A program made the position numbers and the translations under genes. A model generated the notes under the pieces. That model was not told the DNA's origin, ran no database searches, and saw nothing but the letters and a program-made list of their open reading frames with translations. Positions 1-10,093 of a stretch of DNA of 64,000 nt are shown piece after piece. How positions within the stretch are numbered: position 1 is the first letter of the stretch; each line of letters begins with the position of its first letter. The stretch comes from Brachypterus glaber (lineage: Eukaryota > Arthropoda > Insecta > Coleoptera > Kateretidae), in assembly GCA_958510825.1 (NCBI GenBank), contig OY294046.1, positions 8,258,049 to 8,322,048 of the forward strand. The letters run 5' to 3'.

Positions 1-176
1 GGTCCCGCGTTATTCAGGCTGTAGAGATTTTATATTTTGGCTACCCCCCTAACACACCCCCAATTTGGGGGGTAGCCAAAACATGAAATCTCTAAAGCCT
101 TTAATAACGCGAGAAACGGGGTATGAAGTGTATGAATTTTGATACCATTTGCGTTACGTAACACTTGAACGTTCCC
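1..176. mobile_element. GGGAAC foldback MITE, left part cut by window edge
   Basis: The segment is an imperfect palindrome centred on a C-run/G-run pair near 45-70, with arms reading GAGATTT...GGCTACCCCCC and its complement. It ends in GCGTTACGTAACACTTGAACGTTCCC. The same structure is complete at 34920-35134, which shows that the missing left terminus lies outside the window. It is non-coding and non-autonomous. Confidence 0.75.
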
Positions 177-540
177 TTAGCACCATTATTGTAAAATTCA
201 AAAAGGTTTGCTAGGTATTGTACCTTTAGTGTTCTTAACTTTGTGGCTTTTTAATTTAGTTTTTTTTTTGGGCGCTTTGTTTTATACTGGTTTTAGCATT
301 TTACCGCACCGTTTAACGAATTAAGTCTTCGTCGTCTTTTTTTTATAAACAGGAATTGGGTTAAATGTGTGAAATTTGATATTTGACGTTTACACAAAAA
401 GATAGATAAGATTTAGTTACATTAAAATACACTAGTTTACAAATTTATGCTTAAAGTTGTGTGAAATACACTGCAAAAAGTAAACTGAATATTCATATAA
501 ATGAATAGGAAATCGGAACTTATTATCCTATACAAATGAA
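177..540. other. AT-rich spacer, nothing recognised
   Basis: I see no convincing reading frame, RNA gene or terminal repeat here. Confidence 0.5.
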
Positions 541-660
541 GACTACACGACAAAAACGCTGAGGGTCACTATGCGAATTAGGTCGACTTTCGCACGTGCT
601 TATTTATTTGTAAGTCGGCCTTATTCGCATTGTGACCCTTAGCGTTTTTGTCGTGTAGTC
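541..660. repeat. 120-bp hairpin palindrome
   Basis: The arms GACTACACGACAAAAACGCT and AGCGTTTTTGTCGTGTAGTC are exact complements, and the stem continues inward with few mismatches (GGGTCACTATGCGAAT against ATTCGCATTGTGACCC). The loop is about 30 bases. It is probably a small foldback element. I see no clear target duplication. Confidence 0.8.
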
Positions 661-722
661 TCAAATGTACTTTTTGTAATTTTTGTTAAAAAAAATGGCA
701 AATTGATGACTTAAGTGGTAGA

Positions 723-957
723 TCTCAAAGAGAGAATTTTGGTGTCCTTGGTCCATTGTTGTTTTTGCTTTATATTAATGACATAAGTTTGTTTTGTGAA
801 CTTTGTGAGTTTATTAATCTATTGTTTCTCAGTTGTACATCAGTTTAATTTAAATAAGTTGTCGCCGAAGTTGTCGCAATTGCAAAAGTTGCAAAATAGT
901 GGCATGAGAATAATTTTAAAGTGCAGTAGATTGACACCTATTTTGACTATGCTGCCA
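723..957 (+). mobile_element. LINE reverse-transcriptase remnant, 5' piece
   Basis: Reading from 723, the frame gives ...GVLGPLLFLLYINDIS, the conserved block just before the catalytic YADD region of non-LTR reverse transcriptases. After a frame change, 796-957 encodes LSQLQKLQNSGMRII...R, typical of the region downstream of the RT domain in Jockey/CR1-type elements. The copy is decayed and missing its catalytic segment. It is interrupted at 958 by a CCCAGCAAAC element and resumes at 2160. The clade is not resolved. Confidence 0.7.
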
Positions 958-1146
958 CCCAGCAAACACACCAGCAATGGGCCGACAACGGCACAATGCC
1001 GTAAGCCGATAAAGAGTCATCGGTCCGTTGACGACATGCCATTACCGGCCCGGTAATGGAAGTGTCGCACAAGCCGATAACGGGCCGGTAATGGCAAGCC
1101 GATAACGGGCCGGTAATGGCTAGCCGGCAGACTACCGATAATTGAG

Positions 1147-1381
1147 GGGTATAGAATCAAATAGTGTCAAATGTCCACTCATGTGAATTTTACTTCAGAA
1201 GCAAAAAAAAACGAATTAAAACACACTCGATCGGCAAATTTGTATTGTTTTGTATAATTTGATATATAGCAAATTATACAAAACAATACAAATTTGCCGC
1301 CCGAGTGTTTTATTTCTTTTTTTTTTGCTTCTGAAGTAAAATTTACATGACTGGACATTGCACTATTTGATTCTATACCCT
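1147..1381. mobile_element. Foldback MITE nested in the CCCAGCAAAC element
   Basis: The arms begin GGGTATAGAATCAAATAGTG and end CACTATTTGATTCTATACCC. They continue as long complementary blocks (TTTACTTCAGAAGCAAAAAA; GGCAAATTTGTATTGTTTTG) to a short centre near 1262. It is absent from the sister copy at 50541-51444. The exact end bases and target duplication are uncertain by a few nucleotides. Confidence 0.8.
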
Positions 1382-1861
1382 GAATTTTAATTTCTGGTTT
1401 ATATTAAAAAAAAAAACAAGAAATTTTTAGCGCACATATTCTAAGAGGCAAAAATTAAATATAATAAATTAATAATAATACATGTAAAATAGTTATACAT
1501 ATGGTTAGTTTATAAAACCTTTGTAATGAACTATAGGGAAAAGTATTATTTGGAGGTTGGATCAGTATTTTACCATGGCATAAAAAAGAACGATAATATC
1601 GATCGTTTTAGAATATTATTCTGAATAAGTTTTTATATTTTAGTACCTACGGAACCTTAACGAGTTTCTTTCCCGCCCTGGGATCTTAAATGCGACTTAA
1701 ATGCAAGTGAATTAATTGTTAATTTAGTATTTAATAAAAAAAATGTAATCACTTACTTTTTATCTTCAAAAATCATTATTAAGAATTGTAAATAAACACA
1801 TGCCACAGAAAATTTTCATTAATGAACTTTATCACTGACGCAGCAAAATCACAACACAAGA

Positions 1862-1972
1862 GGCCAGTTTGAGTTGAAGCTCTCGGAGCATAGTTCTATC
1901 TCTTTCTAACTACTTGTTTTAAAAGAGATAGAACTATGCTCCGAGCGCTCCAAGCTTCAACTCAAACGGCCC
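1862..1972. repeat. Internal hairpin of CCCAGCAAAC element
   Basis: The arms GGCCAGTTTGAGTTGAAGCT and AGCTTCAACTCAAACGGCC, followed by GGAGCATAGTTCTATCTCTT and its complement, form a stem of about 50 bp. The same hairpin is at about 51147-51256 in the other copy, so it belongs to the element. Confidence 0.8.
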
Positions 1973-2159
1973 TAAGAACACAACCCGCGCAAAACTTGCG
2001 CATGCGTCTTGACTTCTTCTCCTTCTACGCAAGTTCATATTTTAAATTGGCGTTGTATCGTCGGCCACAGATCGGTCCTTTACAGGCTAGCCGATAATCG
2101 GCAAGCCAGCAATGGGCCAATAATTATTTATGCCGATTATCGTACGGTGGTTTGCTGGG

Positions 2160-2290
2160 CACTTTAAAATGGCTCTCTGTATGTAACAGAATTTGTTATT
2201 CTACTATGCTTTTAATTTTTAAAATTACTAAAGGTGTTAAAGGTGTTGACATGCTTCAGTGTAAATCGGACTTTGTTTTGTTAAAATAAC
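2160..2290 (+). mobile_element. LINE remnant, 3' piece resumed after insertion
   Basis: The sequence reads KWLSVCNRICYSTMLLIFKI, the conserved WLSV...R...IFK block that follows the RT domain in Jockey/CR1-type LINEs. It continues the 723-957 remnant across the CCCAGCAAAC insertion, with a small frameshift at the junction. The coding signal fades at about 2250-2290. Confidence 0.65.
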
Positions 2291-2794
2291 TATACCTTAA
2301 AAAATACACTTTATATTTAGGAATAAATAAAATTTGGTAACGAATGCACAAACAGTTTTCTTAGATTTAGTTGTCATATAATCTCTTTTTACTAATTTAA
2401 AGCAAATACCTTGTGAACTAGTGTTATTTTATATATTAGTCTCACATCTATTTAACACAAATTAAATGGATTTTGCGTGCAAAAACCCTATTGACTTTGG
2501 TAGTGTTAAACTCTTTAACTTTGTCAATTTTTTGAAGCGTGTTACGTTACAAATTCGCAGTGTTAGCTACTTGGGTGTTCATTAATGTTATATTTTTTAG
2601 TCAGGTAGGTACCTACACGGACGATGGTTCCAATTTCAATATAATTTTTATGAATATTATTTACAAGATTTAATAATTTTCAATATCGGATCGAGAAAAC
2701 AATTTAAGAGTGGAACTTTTAATTTAAACGATTTAAATGGTCCTGATTGAATTAATTTAGTTGGATTTTCGATTTACACCCTTTAATAACACTA
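2291..2794. other. AT-rich, nothing recognised
   Basis: This may be LINE 3' untranslated sequence and neutral spacer. I see no motif. Confidence 0.4.
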
Positions 2795-3601
2795 CCCTAG
2801 TAGAAATTTAACGTTAGAATAACGTTTTTCTAACGTTAGAAAACTGTATAAAAGTACGTTATAAAATATGTGCAAATGTCCCGCTTTTTAACGTTAGAAT
2901 CAAACGTTAGTTAATCTAACGTTAGATTTTTAAGTTAGAAATACGTTATAAGTACGTTTAATTTCTAACTTTCGGAGGGGGCGTGGCCAACTAGAAAATT
3001 TCTACCTGCATCATAAAATGGCAGCTGGAGACAAATTTATTCATATAAATAAATCTTAATATATTTTAGCAATCATAATATTTTTAAACATAATTTCATT
3101 ACATTTATTTATAAAATAGCCATCTTTTTAGGTGGCCCTAAATATTTTTCGTGTAATATGCTGTTATACTTCGATAAATACGTTTACCTCTCAGAAAAAC
3201 TTTATATTTAGTTAGTTAATATTTATTTATACATTCAGAATCTTCAAATATTTTAATTCCAATACAGCGTTGCCAGACTTAATAAAATTTTGACTTTTGG
3301 GGAATATTTTTTTAAACTTAAGTTCTATAATAATTATTATAGAAATAATAAATAATTATCAAACCTAAGCACATAACTGTCTGAAATTAGTATTTTCTAC
3401 TATAGCTTACGTATTAATAATGGATATTTAAAAAATATAAAAGTTAGATTTATATATTTTATAACGTTTTTGTCAAACGTTAGTTTTGAAAGTTGGATTT
3501 ATATATTTTATAACGTTTTTGTATAACGTTTGGGACTAAACATAAAAATGTCACTAATCTAATGTTATGTTAAGTTAGATTTGTGTACTTTTCTACTAGG
3601 G
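2795..3601. mobile_element. CCCTAGTAGAAA foldback, copy 1 (TA-flanked)
   Basis: The terminal inverted repeats are CCCTAGTAGAAA and TTTCTACTAGGG, flanked by TA on both sides (2793-2794 and 3602-3603), as in Tc1/mariner-type insertion. Subterminal regions are dense in AACGTTAGA and its complement. Interior blocks (GGAGGGGGCGTGGCCAA; GGTGGCCCTAAATATTTTTC) recur in the copies at 23837, 44079, 44998 and 52525. No protein is encoded. Confidence 0.85.
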
Positions 3602-4158
3602 TAGTTTTATATTCCAGTTGCTTTTGAAGTTTTTGATATGTTTTTGGATGCTGAATCCAGATCCGTCAAAAACAAATACAACGCACGTACCGGTTTTTAA
3701 GAAATTTGACCATAATTTGACCACACTGTAATAATTTTTTGTTGTTTTTGACAATTCTCAAAATTTGTTACAACCAAATAATTTTTACTGAAGGTTGGGG
3801 GGACAGTACCAAAATTTACCAGCTGATAAAGCCAAATTTACTCTGTCTAATGAATTAACCAACTGTGGTCTGAAAAAAGCTTTACCCCTAGCGAAATTTT
3901 GTATGACTAAAAAAAAAATGTTCACCTCTTAAAATAAAATCTTTTTATAACAATTTTCCTCGAATTAACCCAGAAATTTTCCAAATAACGAAACTAGTAC
4001 CCAACGCGAATATTTTAACAACTTTTACAGGATAATTTACCAACTCAATCAGCACTAGGGAGGAGACTCCCCCTTATCTCCCTCCCTGATAAATCAAAAT
4101 TTAAAGTTGCTTGTGGGTTTATTTTCGTATTGCATTTGTCTTTAAATTTTCATATATA
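3602..4158. other. AT-rich, nothing recognised
   Basis: No supported gene or terminal repeat is visible. Homopolymeric A/T tracts dominate. Confidence 0.4.
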
Positions 4159-4335
4159 ATTACACAAGAGTCTGAGAATTATGCGGAAAAAAATCGCTGT
4201 TTTCATGAAAATTTGCTGTCTGGAAATAATTACGACCCTGCAGGGGCGATGCCCCTGGAGTAATTATTACCTTTGACAGAAAATTTTAATGAAAACTGTG
4301 AATTTTTCCCAATAATTCGAAGAATCATGTGTAAT
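4159..4335. repeat. Foldback palindrome of about 177 bp
   Basis: The outer arms ATTACACAAGAGTCTGAGAATTAT and the complement of ATAATTCGAAGAATCATGTGTAAT pair imperfectly. The inner arms GGAAATAATTAC and GTAATTATTACC close on a GC-rich tip (CAGGGGCGATGCCCCTG). It is probably a small foldback element. Confidence 0.65.
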
Positions 4336-4364
4336 TCGAAAGATTTTTTAACGATTTATAATAC

Positions 4365-4388
4365 ATGTATGTATGTATGTATGTATGT
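4365..4388. repeat. (ATGT)6 microsatellite
   Basis: Six uninterrupted ATGT units. The reading frame it opens is not coding. Confidence 0.9.
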
Positions 4389-4783
4389 CAAACCTACTTT
4401 TATATTTTCTTTTCATCGCAAAATGATATAAATTGTTTTATTACTTATCTTAATATTTTTACAGAAATTTTCTTTGATTTGGTTAATTTAATTATATTCT
4501 CAATGGCTAAACTAAAACATTTTTTGTCCATTTTTAAATTGCAAATTATGGTTCTGTCAATAGTTTAGTCACTTACTGCAGTATTGACTAGCGCAGTACT
4601 GCGCTAGGCTTGCAAGCATGTTCATAAAACCAAACCTATAAAAACTGTCATTACATTTTATAAAAAGAATATTTTAAGGTATTTTTTGTTAAATAATAAA
4701 GTAATAACAATAACTATAAATAGTAATTCATATTTAATTATTAATTAGTTTTAGGTATGAAATCTTGTTGTAAAAGAGAAATA

Positions 4784-5565
4784 CCCAGGTAGCAAAATAA
4801 CATGACATTCACGTGAAAGTCACGTTAATATGTGACATGTGATGTTAAGATTGTAGTCTCATTTAACAAGAATGTAGCATGGTGGGGATGTCCCAAGTCC
4901 GCCCCTAATAACATCACACAATGACATCCCTAAAATAACGTGTTTGTGACATCATAAATCCACATTCCTGTTATATCTAATATCTTATGGATGCCGTTAC
5001 TGGTACTTTAATATTTAAATAATATTCTAGAATATTAGCTTTTTCTAAATTAAAATTAAAATTAAAAACGCTATAACCCTATAAAAAAATCGGATTTAAA
5101 ATCAATCAGTAATTGAAACAATCACAGATTGAAACAGATAGATTCTAAATACGAAATTGCAGATTAAGCGGAGAATATATTCCTTTAATCCGTGTGCGTG
5201 GTCTTGAGAAGCCCGGCAGAGCCCCCTATCCATTGGAAATCGTATAATGTGTATACAATTTCCTTATAATAATTTACTCTATCAACATCATCTTATATCG
5301 ATTTTTTTGCTTCGAACGTGGGTGAGAAGCAAAATAACATGACATTCACGTGAAAGCCACGTTAATATGTGACATGCGATATATTCACAGCGTTGCTAAA
5401 TATTTGTTATTAAATAACATGGTTGTCACATCACACGTGTTACGTTGCAAATGTGATGTTAAATACATGTTATTTTTCAATATTATGTGATGTTATGATT
5501 TAGTTTAAAAATACACCCAAGAGTAATGTTAATTTCTTGTAATATAACATCCCTTGCTACCTGGG
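4784..5565 (+). mobile_element. CCCAGGTAGC foldback element, copy 1
   Basis: The left terminus is CCCAGGTAGCAAAATAACATG and the right terminus is CATCCCTTGCTACCTGGG. Subterminal ACATGACATTCACGTG/CACGTTAATATGTGACATG blocks are palindromic and are repeated inside near 5335-5380. The flanks are TA on the left and AA on the right, so the duplication is imperfect here. Sister copies are at 54427-55122 (same orientation) and 62916-63694 (opposite). Confidence 0.82.
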
Positions 5566-5617
5566 AATCTACAATCGGTATAACTATTGATATTGATTTT
5601 ACAATGGAATGTTAGTA

Positions 5618-5933
5618 TATGTGATGTTATTTAGTGGTTGAATCTGGATTAGGGTTATCCATGTTTTTGAGGTTATGATAGAAGAAATTTTATTTATTTG
5701 AAACAAGGATAACAGAGAAGAAGAAGTTAACAGTTAAGGAGTCTTACAAAAGACCAGGCCAAAAGAAAGCGATGTATATGTGATGTAATTTAGTGGTTGA
5801 ATCTGGATTAGGGTTATCCACATGTTTTTGAGGTTATGATAGAAGAAATTTATTTATTCCTACGCACATTTAAACAGAATTGGGAGGTCCCGCAAGAAGT
5901 CTTACAGCAGACCAGGCCTAAAGAAAGCGATGG
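5618..5933. repeat. Tandem duplication of a unit of about 159 bp
   Basis: Two adjacent copies each start at GTGATGT.ATTTAGTGGTTG (5621 and 5780). Each runs through GGATTAGGGTTATCCA, TGAGGTTATGATAGAAGAAA and GACCAGGCC.AAAGAAAGCGATG. Small indels separate them. The function is unknown. Confidence 0.8.
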
Positions 5934-6857
5934 TATGATAGCAACCAGACAAACCATCTGCAGAAATTAACAAAAGAGTAGCGAGCTGGCTAATTGACAT
6001 AAAGCAAAGGCCAAAAATAAAGAGAAGAAGAAGAAGAACATAACATTTTGTACCTAAGATCTAAATTAATAAAACTTTTAATTTAACCCAGTTTTAAAAT
6101 TAAAAATGTAAATTTTTGTTAAATCAAAAATAATGGGTAGATAAATATAATAGACCACCCAAATTTTGTGTGGGGTTTTGTATAATTTTATTGCAATTAA
6201 CTGACGAAAATTATATCTACAATTAAGACCGCTTTTGAAAATAAATCAGACGGCATTTACAATTCCATAAGATTTAGGTAGTTTATATTATTAATTAAAC
6301 TTGGCGGTGTTTGTATTTTACCCTTAAAGGCTTTATTAATTTTAATATGTAATATATAAACATAAACAAGATTTTTTATTAAAAATTAAGGATTTGTACG
6401 AGGATTTTTATTAATTATTTCTTTTAATAATAATATTTATTGTAATAAAGCCTATTTTACAATAAATATGCATAGTATGCACGTAAATAAGTCTAGCTTA
6501 TTTGTGTGTGCAGTGTAAAATTTAAATAATATATTAAACTAAAAACTAAAACTAGACTAACCTAATGTATAACATAATAATAAAGACAAAGATACAAAAC
6601 AAAAACAATCAAAAAAGTAAATAAATAAATTAAAAACTAAAACATACAAATAAAATTAAATTAACATAAAATAAGACTTAAAAATACATAACTAGATAAA
6701 TAAATTAAAAATCAAAATTACATATAAAATTAAAATTAAATACATAAAAAGGCTTAAAAGGTACTACATTTTGTTAATTAAGTAAGTTGAGTGACTAAGG
6801 ACTATTTGTTAATAAGTATTTTAGATTTTTTTGTGCAATTGTTTGACTAGAAATTGT
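5934..6857. other. A-rich flank of the LINE remnant, no gene
   Basis: This very A-rich stretch (AAATAAATTAAAAACTAAAA-like runs at 6540-6760) lies 3' of the minus-strand LINE remnant. It may hold that element's 3' untranslated region. No poly(A) end or target duplication was identified. Confidence 0.45.
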
Positions 6858-8184
6858 TTATTGGTAAGCATTTTTTAAATCTATTAGGTTATTAGAATAT
6901 TGTCTAGGTTGTTGTAATATATAATGTTTGCAGGTTTTTTTAAATGATTTAGTAACTAATATGTTTTTTATATTTTCAGGTAGGTCGTTATAAGCTTTAG
7001 GACCCAGATAATTAACGTTACGTTGACCAATGGTTTTGTGCACCTTTGGTATAGGTAAGTATTTATTTCTTCTTGTATTTACTAATTTAAATTCTTTTTT
7101 TTCAGCATGTGTATGAATCAAGAGACTTAGGTGATACAATTGTCTACAATCCATCTTTCTTGATAGTTGGAAAAGCTCATCGGAAGGGTAAGTTATAGGG
7201 GTATTATAAATTATTTTAAGTATCCTTTTTTGTGCAGTTTCCAAGTCATTTAAATGGTTATTATATACTCCACCCCAGCCAAGAATTCCATATCTCAAAT
7301 GTGATTCTACAAGTGCGTCGTATACAGTATTTAATGATATGATATTGATAAGATTGGTTTTAATATTTTGAAATAGTGAATAAGACATCTTATCTTTTTT
7401 GTGACATAATGCACTTGCAGGTCCCATCTAAGATGTGGGTCTATTGTTATACCCAAAAACTTGACAGAATCTGCCAATCCGATAACGAAATCAGTGTCAG
7501 AAGTCTTAAAATTTAAAGTGGTATACATTGGGAGACTTTTTGTATATGAGCCGAAAGCCATGAAATAGGTTTTTTCTATATTTATTGTTAAAATATTATG
7601 ATCAAACCAATTTTTGATTAAATTAAAATCTTGTTCAATTAAATTTTTTAATAATTCCCATGTAGGACCACAATAAAAAATGGTGGTATCATCAGCAAAG
7701 CTGATAAGTTTACCTTTAGTTAATACCCTAAATAGTTTATATAAATTATAAATAATATTGGTCCCAATATAGTACCCTGAGGTACTCCATACTAGGGTGA
7801 CATTGGCTCACTTAAACTGTTTCCTATTTTTACTATTTGTTTTCTTTCTTTCAGATAGGCCGTAAAGAGTTTCAGAAGGGTACCTCTTATTCCAATATCT
7901 GCTAAAGTGCTAAGTAACTTTTCGTGACTAACCGTATCGAAAGCTTTAGCAAGGTCCAAAAATATGCAGATGGCTGGTAATCCCTTGTCTATTGCATAAT
8001 AAATATCTTTCAATAGGGTTATTATAGCATTTTGAGTAGATTTACCCCTCTGAAATCCGTACTGCCTATCTGAAATTATCTTATTTTTTTTAATAAAACT
8101 GTCTAGCCTAGTTTTAAGAAGGTATTCAAATATTTTAGTAAAATTAGTAATTAAAGAGATTGGTCTGAAATTTATAGGATTTTA
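6858..8184 (-). mobile_element. 5'-truncated, frame-broken LINE (reverse transcriptase)
   Basis: On the minus strand the conceptual protein runs through the diagnostic blocks of a non-LTR reverse transcriptase. PINFRPISL is near 8180, YGFQRGKST near 8060 and FLDLAKAFDTVSHEKLL near 7960-7905. YGVPQGTILGP is near 7785-7755, the catalytic FADDT at 7700-7686, and the downstream LRYGILGWGG and TAQKRILKI blocks near 7290-7220. An in-frame stop precedes YGVPQG and frameshifts occur near 7730 and 7430, so this is a dead copy. Homology stops abruptly at about 8184, consistent with 5' truncation during insertion. Similarity is to Jockey/CR1-type elements, with the clade not resolved. The tail of the reading frame ends at 6858. 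Confidence 0.88.
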
Positions 8185-8850
8185 TAATAACACATTCCTT
8201 CCCATGAAAATGAACTTCGAAAAAATAAAAATTCTAATTTATTAATATTTTAGTAGCTAGAAAAAAATATCCAAATACATCCAAATAAGTTTTTATATAT
8301 TTCTAAGAGTGTTTTCTTACAGAAAATATAAAAAAAATATTTTTTGATCTTCCGAAAAAATTCCACCAGAAACCCTTCTTTGCACCGCTTCCAGAAGAAT
8401 GATTTTGAAAAACAAGGAACAAAAGAGAGCTAATTAAATGGAAAATGTAAGAAATAAGTTCAATTTTTAAAAATTTAACGCATAAAAACAGAATTATTTT
8501 TTGATAAAAAACAAGTGACCATCGCTTAACCTAAAAATCCTAAAAATATAACTGCACAGCACATGCTGTTCTTGAAATGTAAACCGAATTTCGTAAAAAA
8601 ATATTCATAAATATAGGGTTGGGAGAATGTTAAAATTTCGTGTTTTTTTTAGTAAATCACCCTGATCTCGAAATTATAGGAAAATTTTTGAAAACGGATT
8701 TGAAAACAGCAGAAAAAATGGGTGTAGACAGATTATGTCTCGTCAAATATATAAAAATCGTGTAGGGTTGTGTAATCGAAAAGTCACATAAATATAGTTA
8801 CAGAAAAAATATAAAAACTGTTTACTTGAAATAATATATTACATAACTAG
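8185..8850. other. AT-rich, nothing recognised
   Basis: No gene, RNA or clear repeat boundary is visible. Confidence 0.4.
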
Positions 8851-8941
8851 AGTGGAAAGTGACATATTTCACTCGAAAACGGAGAGTTTATGAACGAGCC
8901 ATCAGGCGAGTGAGGAAACCCCACGAGTGTAAGAAATTTAA

Positions 8942-8983
8942 TTTAAGAATTAACCTGCGAGGCGTCAGCCAAGCAGGTTAATT
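8942..8983. repeat. Short GC-tipped hairpin
   Basis: AATTAACCTGC and GCAGGTTAATT pair around GAGGCGTCAGCCAA. It sits in a region with other GC-tipped hairpins. Confidence 0.6.
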
Positions 8984-9262
8984 TTCGAGAGGGCAATATC
9001 GGTTTACCCATGAGTGCCATACAAGGTTTTATCCAATAAATAGCTTAGGAATTCATATTATTAAAAATTTTAATGACATTTACAAGAAAATAATTTGAAG
9101 TGACAGTTGAGTGGGTAAAATAAATAATTATCCACTCAATAAAGTAAAAGCCACGCGGGGGTTATTATTGAGTTTATCTATTTAAAATAAAGCTGGTAAT
9201 TGTCTCATTATCTGTATGTGTTGGATAAATTTCATTTTCATAGGGGATTGTAGGAAATAGTA

Positions 9263-9385
9263 GTTTTCGTAACGAGTAAGCGACTTTAGTCCTTAGTGCA
9301 CGAGAATGAAGTTTTTTTGACGACGCGAAGCGAAGTCAAAAAATCATTCGAGTGCACTAAGGACTTGTCGCAAACGATTGCGAAC
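9263..9385. repeat. GC-tipped foldback of about 120 bp
   Basis: GTCCTTAGTGCACGAGAATGA pairs with TCATTCGAGTGCACTAAGGAC, then TTTTTTGAC with GTCAAAAAA, around a GACGCGAAGCG tip. The outer bases GTTTTCGTAACGAG and the complement of CGATTGCGAAC extend the stem. Similar tips occur at 21600 and 40890. Confidence 0.7.
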
Positions 9386-10093
9386 AACATTTTTCATTCG
9401 ATCTACAGTTTAGACTCTTTAAAAATGTAAATTTTAAAGAATTACCTGCATTTAATTTTGACATTTCAAATTTTTATAAACGTCATATGACTTTTGTCAA
9501 AATGAAAGCTATGTGTAATCGTTTGGATAAATGAGTGTGCATAGTTGTCATTTCATTCAAATATGCACTATGTACTCGTGCGATAGAAATATATCCCAAC
9601 GAGAATATGTAGTGAACATGCATTTTTCTTTATTTCTTGTACACTAGGTCGTACGAAAAATATAAAAACTGTTTATTTAAAACGAATTATTTCATTATTC
9701 AAGGAAATTTAATACTATAGTATACCTAATGCCTTAATAATAGAACTTAAACGTTTTTATTCTAATACTAATAATTACCGACTAAACAACAGATTTACCC
9801 ATTTAAAACCTTCGTTCACATACAAAGATGATACATTTCTAATAAATAATTCATATTTTAATGATTTAAAGAGTATAAACCCACCCCTATAAATATTTTG
9901 TTTGTTTTAAGATTAAGATGTTGAGAAACAACCAAAAAGAAAAGGTACCTAATCTACTAGTTCATAATTAAAAAGAAATAAAATATAGATATAAAAAGAG
10001 AAAAATTGTGCCGAAAGCAGAGATTTGAAATGATAATTCTTGTGTTATTACATAACTATGTAAATTTAAGATAAATATCTTAAGAAAGATATA
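9386..10093. other. No recognised gene; a short open stretch near 9745-9890
   Basis: The plus strand is open from about 9745 to 9890 with a non-random composition (...RFYSNTNNYRLNNRFTHLK...). I cannot assign it and it may be a transposon-ORF scrap. Confidence 0.3.

Larger units (their letters stand above)
958..2159 (+). mobile_element. CCCAGCAAAC non-autonomous DNA transposon, copy 1
   Basis: The termini are CCCAGCAAACACACC and its near complement GGTGGTTTGCTGGG. The 2-bp flank CA is present on both sides (956-957 and 2160-2161), which I read as the target duplication. Terminal regions carry repeats of the type AAGCCGATAACGGGCCGGTAAT. A smaller foldback (about 1147-1381) is nested inside, and an internal hairpin lies at 1862-1972. 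The second copy at 50541-51444 is closely similar in its outer parts but lacks the nested foldback. No transposase is encoded. Confidence 0.85.

Noticed and set aside
958..5565. CCCAGCAAAC, CCCTAG and CCCAGGTAGC elements occur in the same order and at similar spacing at 1-5.5 kb and 50.5-55 kb, suggesting a segmental duplication.
   Set aside because: The flanking duplications differ (CA against AT, and others), the CCCTAG copy is in the opposite orientation, and the intervening DNA is unrelated. Independent insertions explain it.
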